A stretch of 13,664 bases of DNA from Hydnum rufescens UP504. Lineage: Eukaryota > Basidiomycota > Agaricomycetes > Cantharellales > Hydnaceae. The stretch spans positions 1 to 13,664 of the forward strand of contig MU129440.1 of the NCBI GenBank assembly GCA_014904985.1, read 5' to 3'. The number at the start of each line of letters is the position of its first letter. The stretch's first letter is position 1. Positions 1 to 8,522 of this stretch are shown here, piece after piece. Under the pieces are notes generated by a model that had not been told where the DNA came from, ran no database searches, and worked only from the letters and a program-made list of their open reading frames with translations. Position numbers and translations under genes: made by a program.

Positions 1-2049
1 AAGGGAATGCGACCAACGGTGATGCGTCGAAATAGGTACTCATTCGTAGAGAAGCCGCCGACGAGAAGCAATGTGTCTATGCGCACTTTGGAAGCTTCCA
101 CATGTGTCGCAATAGAATGAAGGACCTGGATAGAACAGAAACGGATACCGGTATGATGATGTTTCCCAATGAGCAGGGAAGAGCACTCACTTGTTCAACA
201 ACAGGATCAAAGACCTCGAGGCGGAGAACGTCCCCAGGGATGACTAATTCGCCATGGTCGAGCCCAACGGCAGGATCATCTAAACAGCATTCACTTAAAG
301 AGCGAACACCAACGGAAGGCAACACAACTCACGTGAATCCTCGACATGAAGGCATGGGAATCGAAACAGCTTTGCGTCGTCCTCAGCGCCGTTGTATGCC
401 AACTTCTCAAATCCCGAAAATGAGCGGACAAAGTGTGCTAGGCTCGCTTCATCCAGATGTACTGGGTGGGCAGCGAGACGAGCCTGAACAAGCTTGCGAA
501 AACGCAAGTCTAAAAACAAAGACCCGCAATAGGAGCCCGAGCGTGGAGCAGTCTCGACGATTTGAGGGGCTTCCGAAACTTGCAAAGCGTTGTACGTAGC
601 CAAATCCTGAAGGGTTTTGCGTAAGGATGTGCCCGAGGCGGATATTCGAGAACCTACGACTGTAGCACCGCCAACATCACATATCGTGAGGCTCTGGTCC
701 CACGGGAATTTGAAGGCTGATGAAAGAACGGAATGAATTACGGAAACCTCCGTCTCTCTATGAATTAAGCGTGTGGGGGCATGAACAGCGTATCTGAGGG
801 GGCAAACAAGCAAGCTATCGTACGGAATAATGTGAAGCCGCTCCTGCCAATAAATGTCCTCAAATTCCGAATCTTGAACAACTAGGCCTCTATATACGAA
901 AGCATCAGACAGGCACATGATCAATAAGTGGATTATAGCCACGCTTTTATGGCAGCCTCCCGAAGAAGCAAAGATGTGCGCAGATCCCACGATGAGGGAA
1001 CAGCTGGAATCAAGGGCTATATAAGAAATGAAGCGAAGGATGCGATAATCGCAACGTACTTAGGTATACCTCGGCATGGCCTGGTGATGATTACAATTCA
1101 GCCATGGAAAACAAGAGCACACACAACGCACTTCATGAACACGGGCCATTTTCTCCATGAATCTGATTTTTTGTGTGCTGATGATGGGAATTGGGTTAGG
1201 AAGAAGAGAGTTTTTGAGTGATTTGCACGCACCATCCATATGCAAGAAAGATAATCTGCCACCACATCCATAATATTTTTGGGGGGCTAGGATGAAGTGA
1301 ATAAAAAATGTTTGAAGGGTATGTAAGGCGAACTCCACCTGAAAGAGTCTCGATTCGAGGAGGGTGCTTGGTACCGAGCTCAGATCTAGCCACAACTTGA
1401 ACCTATCGATTGAATTTAATTTCGTGTCCTCGCCCCACATTAGAGGAACCGCTTACCATTCACACCGTACCCAGCCCTTCTTCAAACTTATATCCGTTGC
1501 CTCAAGACCCCAAGCACGGATGTCGCCCAAAGCATCATACACTAGGCATGTAGGAATTTTGGAAAAGGGACGGCTGGATCCCGGCCATACGAGTATCTCG
1601 CGGACTTCTCCATGACTAGAGATCGTATATGAAACGCCTGAGCATGCAGCGCCAAAGTCGATGGAAACGAACGCCTTGGGGTATCGAGATGGCGGGTTCT
1701 CTGCAAAGACATCTGATGTATAAAGACCCAACTGGGTGATAATGGAGGCGGTTGGTGAGTAAGGATCTGCAACATATCCAATGATTACTAAGCGAAATCT
1801 GGGAAGCTCGTGATCGTGTCTGTACACATGCAACGCACCAGGTGTGTTCACGGATCCCTCAACGAGAACAGCTTCATTGAGGTGTCGCTGAATACTCATT
1901 CCATAATCTGCATCATGGATACGGGGTCGCCGCGGATTGAGCATGTTCATCGAGATCGTCGGGGTTGGATGGGAACGCCTCAACGGCATTGAAACAATAC
2001 GTTCTCGGTCATTGGAGGGTCCGTCGATACATGAACATGAGCAGCCCAT
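1..2049 (-). CDS. Hsp70-like (Hsp70-12 type) ATPase-fold protein, 3' end cut by window edge, possibly disrupted
   Basis: Exons read on the minus strand are 2049-1457, 1402-1339, 1286-1233, 1177-1070 (uncertain), 1016-943 or 1003-943, 889-824, 757-658, 606-333, 279-191 and 125-1; all introns use GT-AG. The first about 126 residues are a low-complexity leader starting MGCSCSC, which fits N-myristoylation (Gly2, Ser6). The Hsp70 fold begins near residue 127 with the phosphate-1 loop IDFGAACSGVSY, then WPGSS, KIPTCLVYD, WGLEA and RCEWFKLWL, which are hallmarks of the fungal Hsp70-12 family. Later exons give REAAIKAGLV, RLHIIPETE, the phosphate-2 loop ICDVGGATVDLATY, GSLFLDLRFR, HPVHLDEASLAHF, DPAVGLDHGELVIPGD and the adenosine motif LLLVGGFSTNEYLFRR. 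No separate substrate-binding domain is visible. The modelled fourth exon contains TGA (1133-1135) and TAA, where the paralogue at 12327 is open, so this copy may be a recent pseudogene or that exon is wrongly modelled. Family members are thought to act as cytosolic ATP-binding proteins; the client here is unknown. Confidence 0.85.
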
Positions 2050-2091
2050 ATCGTAGCAGGGGACGTGAAGTGGGCGTGGTCTCTTGAGCTA

Positions 2092-2099
2092 CTTATACT
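2092..2099 (-). promoter_or_regulatory. TATA-like box of the left Hsp70-like gene
   Basis: The minus strand reads TATAAGTA about 43-50 bp before the ATG at 2049. The same box lies upstream of the paralogue at 12327 (TATAAGTA) and of the chimeric gene at 7354 (CATAAGTA). The sequence between box and ATG also resembles the other two, ending in a CTAYRAYATGGG-like context. This shared layout supports a core promoter copied with the leader exon. Confidence 0.5.
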
Positions 2100-2109
2100 T
2101 TCAATATGT

Positions 2110-3150
2110 ATTGCTGCTTATGTAAATAGTGCATGAGACAGCGGTGCTTCACATTGAAAAGCAGCGCTTGGGCCAATAACTTACTATCTTAGTTATATTC
2201 AATCATTCATCCGCCGAGCCCCTTTACTAAGACTCGGCCCGACTCAATGAGCAAGTCCCTGCGCCACCACTCGACGCGGGTGTTGCCTGGAGATGGCTCG
2301 CGTAGCCAGGCCCAGAGGATCGGTATATCGACCCATCATGATCCATTTTCACTTCTATTGTCATTTTAGTTGCCCCATACAATACTGTACAAAAAAAAGC
2401 TCAGGTTCAGGAATCGCACAGGGACGAAGTTTAAAAAAGGGCGGGTTTTAGTCCAATAAGGGCCGAAAACGGACCGTGTCACCAACTAGATTTGAATTGT
2501 ACGCCCAGACAGCGGGCGGTGCCTCTCCCCACACTCGGCTCTCGGCACACATGGCTTTATTTTGTTTTCCCGTACCATAAACTGAATCAAAACTCAACAA
2601 AAACAAATTCACCGCCGGTCTTCCCCCCATGATCCCTTCCCAGGTCCATGACGTGTTATCCACGTTTCCTATCGCCGTGCTCCACTTTTTTTTTTAAATT
2701 TCGCCGTACTTAGCAATTTCGATCAATAGCATTGCCCGAGTGCTGCCTGAAGAATTTTCATCCGGGACCTTAGTTGCGTGACACGTGACAGCTCAGAGAT
2801 TCATTGATTCTGGCCGCCGTGGCAGCTACTATCACCCCCGGAAGCCTGTCACAACCCTTATGTGACGCGTGATAACTGCCGGATTTCGTTCCAGCCAGAT
2901 ATTCGAGACAGCATTGGAAAGATAAATCCCAAAAATGCAGTACTTACGTCATCCATGCCCCTGGAATTGAAAATGTGCTCTCCTGCATAGATAAATCCTA
3001 AGAGTGAAATACTGTATTGTTCATCAACACGGAAATCTCTTTTTTAGAAACTCCTGATTCTGAGCGATAAGACTTGTAGCGCATTAGGAAAAAGTGGCTG
3101 TGACGCATGACTTGACTCAGTAGGAGTTGAACTGACGTCATTCCCCACAA
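2110..3150. other. Intergenic region without a gene; bZIP-type sites
   Basis: No ORF here has coding character; the open stretch at 2448-2663 on the minus strand resembles no known protein. The region holds a small hairpin (GCCGAG at about 2213 pairing with CTCGGC at about 2233), a T-run near 2685, and several palindromic or half-palindromic TGACG/TGACTCA motifs between 2778 and 3140, listed separately. Confidence 0.5.
2778..3140. promoter_or_regulatory. Cluster of bZIP-like (ATF/CREB and AP-1/Gcn4) motifs
   Basis: Seen directly: GTGACACGTGAC (2778-2789), GTGACGCGTGAT (2862-2873), TTACGTCAT (2944-2952), GTGACGCATGAC (3100-3111), TGACTCA (3113-3119) and the perfect palindrome TGACGTCA (3133-3140). 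TGACGTCA and TGACTCA are classic ATF/CREB and Gcn4/AP-1 sites. The first, second and fourth motifs share the frame GTGAC-R-C-R-TGA. The group lies about 0.7-1.1 kb upstream of the left Hsp70-like gene and just before inverted copy A. Spacing is irregular, and function is inference only. Confidence 0.3.
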
Positions 3151-4380
3151 ATTTAGGGATGAGGTGTGAGGTCAAGCACTTGCCGCGTGGAATAAGATGA
3201 TCCACCCAGCCGATTGGCTGCAATGGGTCCAGTCCTTATCGGTCACTAGAGGATAGAACAAACCCCAATCACTTGACTACATTGTGGGTTGGGTTTCAAG
3301 TCGAATCCCGATCTTTCCTGTTAATCTAGGATTCACAACACCAACGATACGGCGGACAATACGTGCCGTATCCAGGAGAAAGTAGTCCATTAAAATATGC
3401 ACTCTGCCACCTCAGGAAATATTAATCCGTTCCCACTACAGGTCTACTCAGACATCGCTGCAGAAGGGCCGACTTAAAATGGAAATGCAGAGCAACAATA
3501 CAGGATACATCTCTCACAAGTTATTGTAGCCCCTATGACTCGGGCGAGGCCTTCAGAGACAGGGGGTTCATGTACTGTGAAGCCCGGCCAACGCGCCTAT
3601 GGAAACGGCTCGCGGAGAGCTTGAAGATCTCGCCTTTACCATATCACTGCATGATCTTTCTTCGGATCCCCCCTATGAAGCACTAGGATGGAGCTCCGGT
3701 GCTCCACTAAATAATCGCCTCCCGGTGGACCACCAAGGGGATGCATATAATGCCGTGTACCTTGCAGCACTAATGGAATCGAGCAACATTTACTTTTGAT
3801 TCTTCCTTTGCGGGAGATTAATCGCATTTATCGACATCATGGGCGTGAAAGACCATTACCATTCTCATGGACAGAAAGCATGACTGCTCTCAGTCTTGGA
3901 GATTTGGATTGATGGGTGGTTTATTTGCTAAACTACTAGGGGAACGCCTCTGACCGTTCAGGGTTTATTAATATGAAGGAACCAGAGAGTGCGAAGAAGG
4001 GTGAACCTACGCATGCACATTTCTCGTTCCTGCAAAGAGACGGAAGCGAATCTCTATACGCTCATTAAAGAGAAAAGTCAGCTCCAAAAGTGTGTAACAG
4101 AGGCAATGGAGGAACTCACAGGCACTGTACTTCTCAATACCAAGGACTAAATCTTGTTTCCGGAAACACAGATAAGTCGTGACTACAAACCTCTGCCGAC
4201 GTTCGGTCCACCAACGTACAAGTTACCAAATGACGAGATCAGGCCAAATATCTATTGTAGGTCCAGGAGACAATGGAACGGTTCCTCATTTCCCTCTTCA
4301 TCACGGTAGCGATCCATTGGATTCCCGGTAGAGGCGCGAAACAAACAATAGAGGGGGGTGAACCGCGGTTCCTGGAGAGG
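3150..4380 (+). repeat. Inverted copy A: decayed, formerly coding sequence, paired with copy B
   Basis: This stretch aligns along its length with the reverse complement of 5662-6690. Shared landmarks include AGTCCTTATCGG (3231-3242 and 6567-6578) and GCGGGAGATTAATCGCAT (3810-3827 and 6217-6234). Copy A holds about 190 bp near 3270-3460 and about 55 bp near 3612-3665 that copy B lacks. Short conserved peptides survive, such as AFRDRGFMYCEA, PLREINRIYRH and TEANLYTLIKEK, but in different frames and broken by stops, so it is a pseudogene or mobile-element relic. I do not recognise the family. A peptide at about 3656-3700 (SSDPPYEAL) recalls the HET domain, but copy B does not support that frame. 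Confidence 0.6.
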
Positions 4381-4389
4381 AATGTTTCA

Positions 4390-4900
4390 TATTGAGCGTG
4401 GAGATCCAGACCATGTCACCTGGAGCGACACGTATTTAAGGAAGAAATTGAATACACCCACGAATTCAAACCATCGACACAAGGAAGTACTGCAATCACA
4501 TATGTCGATAGAACAATCCTGCCCTTGACGCTGACGCGTGCCGCATGGCATGCTTGAACGCACATCACAAGTGAATCCTGGGGACGAGCGGGATGTACTG
4601 CAAGCCCCCTTACGGCAGGATGGTATGCCACCGACAATCACACAAAGCACAACGATAATACGGGGACCGAACTGTTTCCACCGAGAGCCCGAGGCGTACC
4701 ACTGCGATGAGAATATTGTTTAGAATAGCTACTGATGCGCGGAGGACCACCAAGGCCAAGTAACGCATCTACCTTTGAAGCCCGGTCAATATTGACGAGA
4801 AGGAACCGCAATCTGGGCGAAATCGCATCAATGTCCCACGGCCGAATGAAACGGAAGCAAAAGCTTTGGCGGTCTCCGCTCACTGTGTCACTAGCTTTGA
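4390..4900. other. Spacer between copy A and the F-box gene; nothing recognised
   Basis: Overlapping open stretches occur on both strands, the longest being 4638-4949 on the minus strand with 103 codons. None carries a motif I can name, and no intron-exon structure joins them. The DNA could be the original 5' flank of the F-box gene or further decayed material from copy A. Confidence 0.35.
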
Positions 4901-5661
4901 ATGAAGGCCCTCGTGGCTCGGACCTCAACCGTGCATTTTTCTGGGACACGACCCATAAATGCTAGTCTCAGTCTATTCACACTTCCTCTTCAGATACTCA
5001 TTCGAATTTTCGCCCTTCTCGAGGGATATCAGATTGCCAAATGCGGCGCGGTGAGTCGTCGCCCCCTTTCTCTGCTCTTCATCTCGGGATTTTAAATTCC
5101 TTGCAGGTATGCACATACTTCAAGCATGTCATTGAAAGCTCCATCCTACTCCAGTACTTCATCAAACTGGACATGTTCGGCTACACCAACGGTTCAGGAT
5201 CTCTTGGTGCCCCTGCGGTCGCCGCCACACGCCTAAATCCGCTTGAAAGCACATCGACCCCTGGAGTCATCTAAACTGGGTGGAATCTCATGTAGCTGCC
5301 CCGCCCTTGGCAAATGGCTTCGGTTTACTCTTTCAAGGAATCTTAGCAAGGTTCGATCGTAGGAGAGTGTACTGCATCCAGCTTCCACACCCTACACGAG
5401 ACATTTCATTCCGGGAATTGACACTCGAAGATTTTTCATTCCCTGTCCATCACATCGAAATCGATCCAAGCAATAATATTCTTGTGGTGGTGTCCAGGCA
5501 AGTGCCTTTGCTGATCAGGAATTATTCTTCTGTTAAACTTGCTTTCAACCTGTAGAGTGGTTGTCCATCCCGATCTCCCGAGCGATTATACCGCCACTCT
5601 CCATCTCCTCACACTTTCCGTCATCCAAGAGTTACAAGTCACTCCTTTTCACTTCCCATAG
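4901..5661 (+). pseudogene. F-box protein gene, frameshifted and truncated
   Basis: Exons are 4901-5050, 5107-5497 and 5556-5661; the start at 4901 is the only in-frame ATG before the F-box. F-box proteins link substrates to Skp1 in SCF ubiquitin ligases. Residues from about 28 read LPLQILIRIFALLEGYQIAK and, across a clean phase-0 intron (5051-5106), CGAV-CTYFKHVIESSILLQ, a complete F-box with the usual Leu-Pro start. Downstream, WSHLNWVESHVAAP, GGVF-like NGFGLLFQGILARFD and HIEIDPSNNILVVVS match the region after the F-box in expanded basidiomycete F-box proteins. The W-SHLNW part lies in another frame, so one base is missing or two are extra near 5260. The second intron (5498-5555) begins GCAAGT, a rare GC-AG type, and keeps the frame into TATLHLLTLS. 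The stop TAG (5659-5661) comes far earlier than in family members I know and sits at the edge of copy B, suggesting truncation. Confidence 0.72.
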
Positions 5662-6690
5662 CTAGTCCATTGTGCCTCCAACGGGACGAGATAACTCACT
5701 GCCGAACTCGCTGCCGTGATAAAGAGGAAATACGGAACCGCCCCATTGTATTCTCGATCTACCGGTGGGCCACACCTGATCCTTGTGGGATGAGTCCTGA
5801 CCTTGCCGTTTGGGAACTTGTACGTCGGTAGGAACGAACATCACCGGAGGGTGGTTGTACTGACTGATCTTCTGTGTTTCCACAGACCAAATTTCGTCCT
5901 TGGTTTTGGGATGGACGATGCCCTTGAGGTGTTCTGTTCCCTCTGTTATGCGCTTTTGGAGCCTGGGTTTTTTCTTTAACGGGTGTGCAGAGATTCGCTT
6001 CTGTGGTTTTCCAGGGGCGAGGGATGCCGATGTGTGGTTCTGCCCTTATCCGCGCTCTAAATTGTCGCACGTGTCGATGAAACCAAGGTCTCTGGAGGGT
6101 CAGAGGCATGCCGCTAGTAGTTTAAACCCCTGCGTCAATCCAAATATCCAAGAATGGGAGCGGCCATGCTCTCCGCCCATGGGAACGGTGATGGTCTTTC
6201 AAGCACATGTCGGTATATGCGATTAATCTCCCGCAAGGGAAGAAGAATCAAAACTAAGTGCTTCCCGGTTCTGCTGGCACCAGAAGGGACGTGATATGGT
6301 ACGCACTCCCTCAGCGGTTCACCGCGGGGCGATCGTCCAGTGGAAGACCGGAACTCCATCCCCGTACTTCATATGGAGAACCCGAAGAAAGATGGGTGGC
6401 TTCCGCAGGCTCGTTGGGAAGGCTTCACGGCACGTGAATAATCCGTCTCTGAAGGCATAGCCCAACTTATAGGGGCGATAAAATCACCTGCAAGAGATAT
6501 ATTGTTGTTCTCGCCATGTCTATTTTGAGCCTGCTCTTCTACTGGGTTTCTTCCTTCCTCTAATCACCGATAAGGACTTGGTGCGTTGTAGCCCTCGGGC
6601 CTCGGGGGTCGTCGTGCTCCCGAAAGTGAGAACATGAAAAGCACTTGATAATCGCCCCACACCATGTGCCCCATTTATGGCTGGCGCTCA
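5662..6690 (-). repeat. Inverted copy B: decayed, formerly coding sequence, paired with copy A
   Basis: This is the reverse-complement partner of 3150-4380. On the minus strand the best open stretch is 6471-6322, reading YKLGYAFRDGLFTCREAFP onward and ending at TGA (6319-6321). Further on come PLREINRIYRH (about 6240-6207) and VETQKISQYNHPP with FPLYHGSEFG near the inner end, each in a different frame. The inner boundary falls directly after the stop of the F-box gene. The two copies share many peptide fragments, but neither has a continuous frame, so both are decayed. The family is not recognised, and no terminal repeats or target-site duplications were seen. Confidence 0.6.
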
Positions 6691-6699
6691 GGGACTGCG

Positions 6700-7296
6700 A
6701 TTAGCCGAAATGAATCTAGCGCTGAAAAACTCCGATTCTATCATTCTCCACCTCATATTAGGGTGTTGTAATAAAATACAAGGGCCGATTGTGTAATCGG
6801 CCAGAATGGCAACAACCCCTATTTGGGATTAACGATGGACACAAGCGCGACTCCCCTACCACCCTCTTTTGGTATCTATACCTAAGAGAATAGTCTACAC
6901 CTTTCTGGCTGGTGCCACTAGTACTAACACCCGAATATTCTACCATCCACTTGTAATTTCTTTAATATCTTGTACATAGTATAAAAGGGTGAGCTTGAGC
7001 TCGCCAAAGACGGGCTATGGCGGCGACTGAAAAGAGTCTTCGAGCAGAAAGCTACCTGACATAAATACATGTAAACAGTCTCCTCTCAACACAGTTGGCC
7101 CTAGTAGTTATTGAAGAACCCTGCCCCTGCCCCTGGTTGCCTATGTGTAGCGCAGCAAACCCGTATCTACTGGCTTAATTAGGATTACTACGTTTATCAG
7201 ATCCTGGATTTAAGGTCCTCGTGCCTCGCATAGCCTTCATCCCGTTCATTTGATTTCTAAAACATAGTCTCCAGCGGGTTTATAATGTGGTTGTTG
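6700..7296. other. Intergenic region with hairpin and TATA-like box; no gene
   Basis: Contains the nested hairpin at 6760-6820, a strong TATAAAAG box at 6980-6987 followed only by a 15-codon ORF from 7016, and a short CCCTGC triple repeat near 7120. The minus-strand open stretch 6758-6946 shows no motif. Nothing else is supported. Confidence 0.4.
6760..6820. repeat. Nested inverted repeat (hairpin)
   Basis: GGCCGATT (6783-6790) and AATCGGCC (6795-6802) form a perfect 8-bp stem with a GTGT loop. An imperfect outer stem pairs AGGGTGTTGT (6760-6769) with AACAACCCCT (6811-6820). It lies in non-coding DNA. A short footprint of a small inverted-repeat element is possible, but no target-site duplication was found. 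Confidence 0.5.
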
Positions 7297-7300
7297 GGGA

Positions 7301-7308
7301 CATAAGTA
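7301..7308 (+). promoter_or_regulatory. TATA-like box CATAAGTA of the chimeric gene
   Basis: CATAAGTA lies 46-53 bp upstream of the ATG at 7354 and corresponds to TATAAGTA in front of both Hsp70-like genes. The bases between it and the ATG, ending in a CTATAGCATGGG context, also resemble the paralogues. Confidence 0.4.
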
Positions 7309-7353
7309 CGGCTCAGAAACCCAATGGTGCATAACTTTATCTCCCGCTATAGC

Positions 7354-8522
7354 ATGGGTTGCTCATTTTCCCGTCTTAGGCAGTCTTCTCTCCAAGCAGA
7401 GGGAAGTGGCAGAATGCCTCTGGATTCTGCAGTTCATTTCCAGCAACCACCACCGATTAACTCCTGGAACAATGAACATCAAAATGCGCCAAATCTCTCC
7501 CTCCAACCTGCCACCCAACTGCACTTCCAGGACATTTCTTCGTACCGTGGAGGCTTAGAGCACCCATGGAACTCAGGATTACGTTGGGACCTAGTTGTGG
7601 GCTGCTTTGACTTTGACCGCTGTTGGTATCTAATTTCGACACCTTGAAATAGGCTGTTGCCCCTCGGGCGGACTTGAATGATGGCACACCCCGTCACCCC
7701 GAGCATCGCTCTGCTAGTTTACCAAGCCGCACCATCAACTCTTCTTCGGTCTCTGTACAATCTAATTTGTTCACCCACTCATGGCATCGCCCTTCTTCTA
7801 TGGCCCTTACCGATCTTGCCTCCTACATTGATGGAAGTCCTACCGCCCACATCATTCTTTTGAAATGGTGCAAGGATTTGAAAGGGGTTCCTCATGAGTT
7901 CTTACTCTTTAATGTCGAACTTCAAAGCGCCGATAGGAGGACTTTGTGGCTGCGACTTGACAGGCGATCTCATCGAGATGCAACCACCTCCCAATTAGTC
8001 TCCTCAACTTCTGCATCAGCAGACAGTGTAGGTGCCCTCAATTCCTAGCGTGGTCCTTGTGTTAGAGAGGCCACCTCAGCTGACAAATGGCTTGCGATAA
8101 TTCCAGGCAACTGTATCCGAGATCGAAGACCCCCTGTTCGATAGCATGCGGCACCGTATTGAAGTTCAAACCGCATTCACGACCCCACCACCTTTGGAGA
8201 CCCTACGGGCACTTTTATTTATCCTGATGGAAGAGTCTCCTAATTACAAACTATTTCCGGTGCGTATCAGCTGTCCCATTCAGGCGTGATTCATTGATGC
8301 GATTGTCTTCAGGAGAATTGCTTTTTTTTCTGCTCTGTAATATATGAGAATCTGGTTTCCCTCGGTGGGGGAGCGAACACCAGCGCGCCGAGAAGATTCT
8401 CTATGTCCCTTGCCCCCACAGTGCGAGCGAAGATCAAGAGCCGCAGCCAAGCGTACGTGCTGATCCTTCTGGCTCTCCTTGGATCATCTCCCCTGAGTTG
8501 TCCATGTAGCCTGTCCTCATAG
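7354..8522 (+). CDS. Chimeric gene: Hsp70-like leader exon joined to a HEFLLFNV/WLRLDRR-family body
   Basis: Model: exons 7354-7596, 7653-8027, 8107-8259 and 8313-8519 with stop TAG 8520-8522, giving 326 residues; all introns are phase 0 and GT-AG. Intron 1 (56 bp) carries CTAAT about 20 bases before its AG. The body frame has no ATG before 7800, which favours an upstream start exon. Exon 1 starts MGCSFSRLRQSS and aligns at DNA level over about 140 bp with the 5' end of the Hsp70-like gene at 12327; Gly2 and Ser6 fit N-myristoylation. Exon 2 shows LLKWCKDLKGVPHEFLLFNV (ending about residue 169) and LWLRLDRRSH. Exon 3 has LLFILMEESPNYKLFP and exon 4 ENCFFFCSVIYENL. I know these motifs from a large, unnamed basidiomycete family without assigned function. 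No Hsp70 domain follows the leader. The alternative is a body gene starting at 7800 beside an unrelated leader fragment. Confidence 0.62.

Noticed and set aside
102..599. Plus-strand ORF of 165 codons
   Set aside because: It is the antisense shadow of conserved Hsp70-like exons on the minus strand.
3599..3799. HET-domain-like peptide (SSDPPYEAL...) in copy A
   Set aside because: Only nine or so residues recall HET. The expected W-G and W-I-D-x-x-C-I-N-Q motifs are absent, and homologous copy B lacks that part and does not keep the frame.
6980..7063. Strong TATA box followed by a 15-codon ORF
   Set aside because: The ORF is too short and unrecognised, and no spliced continuation was found.
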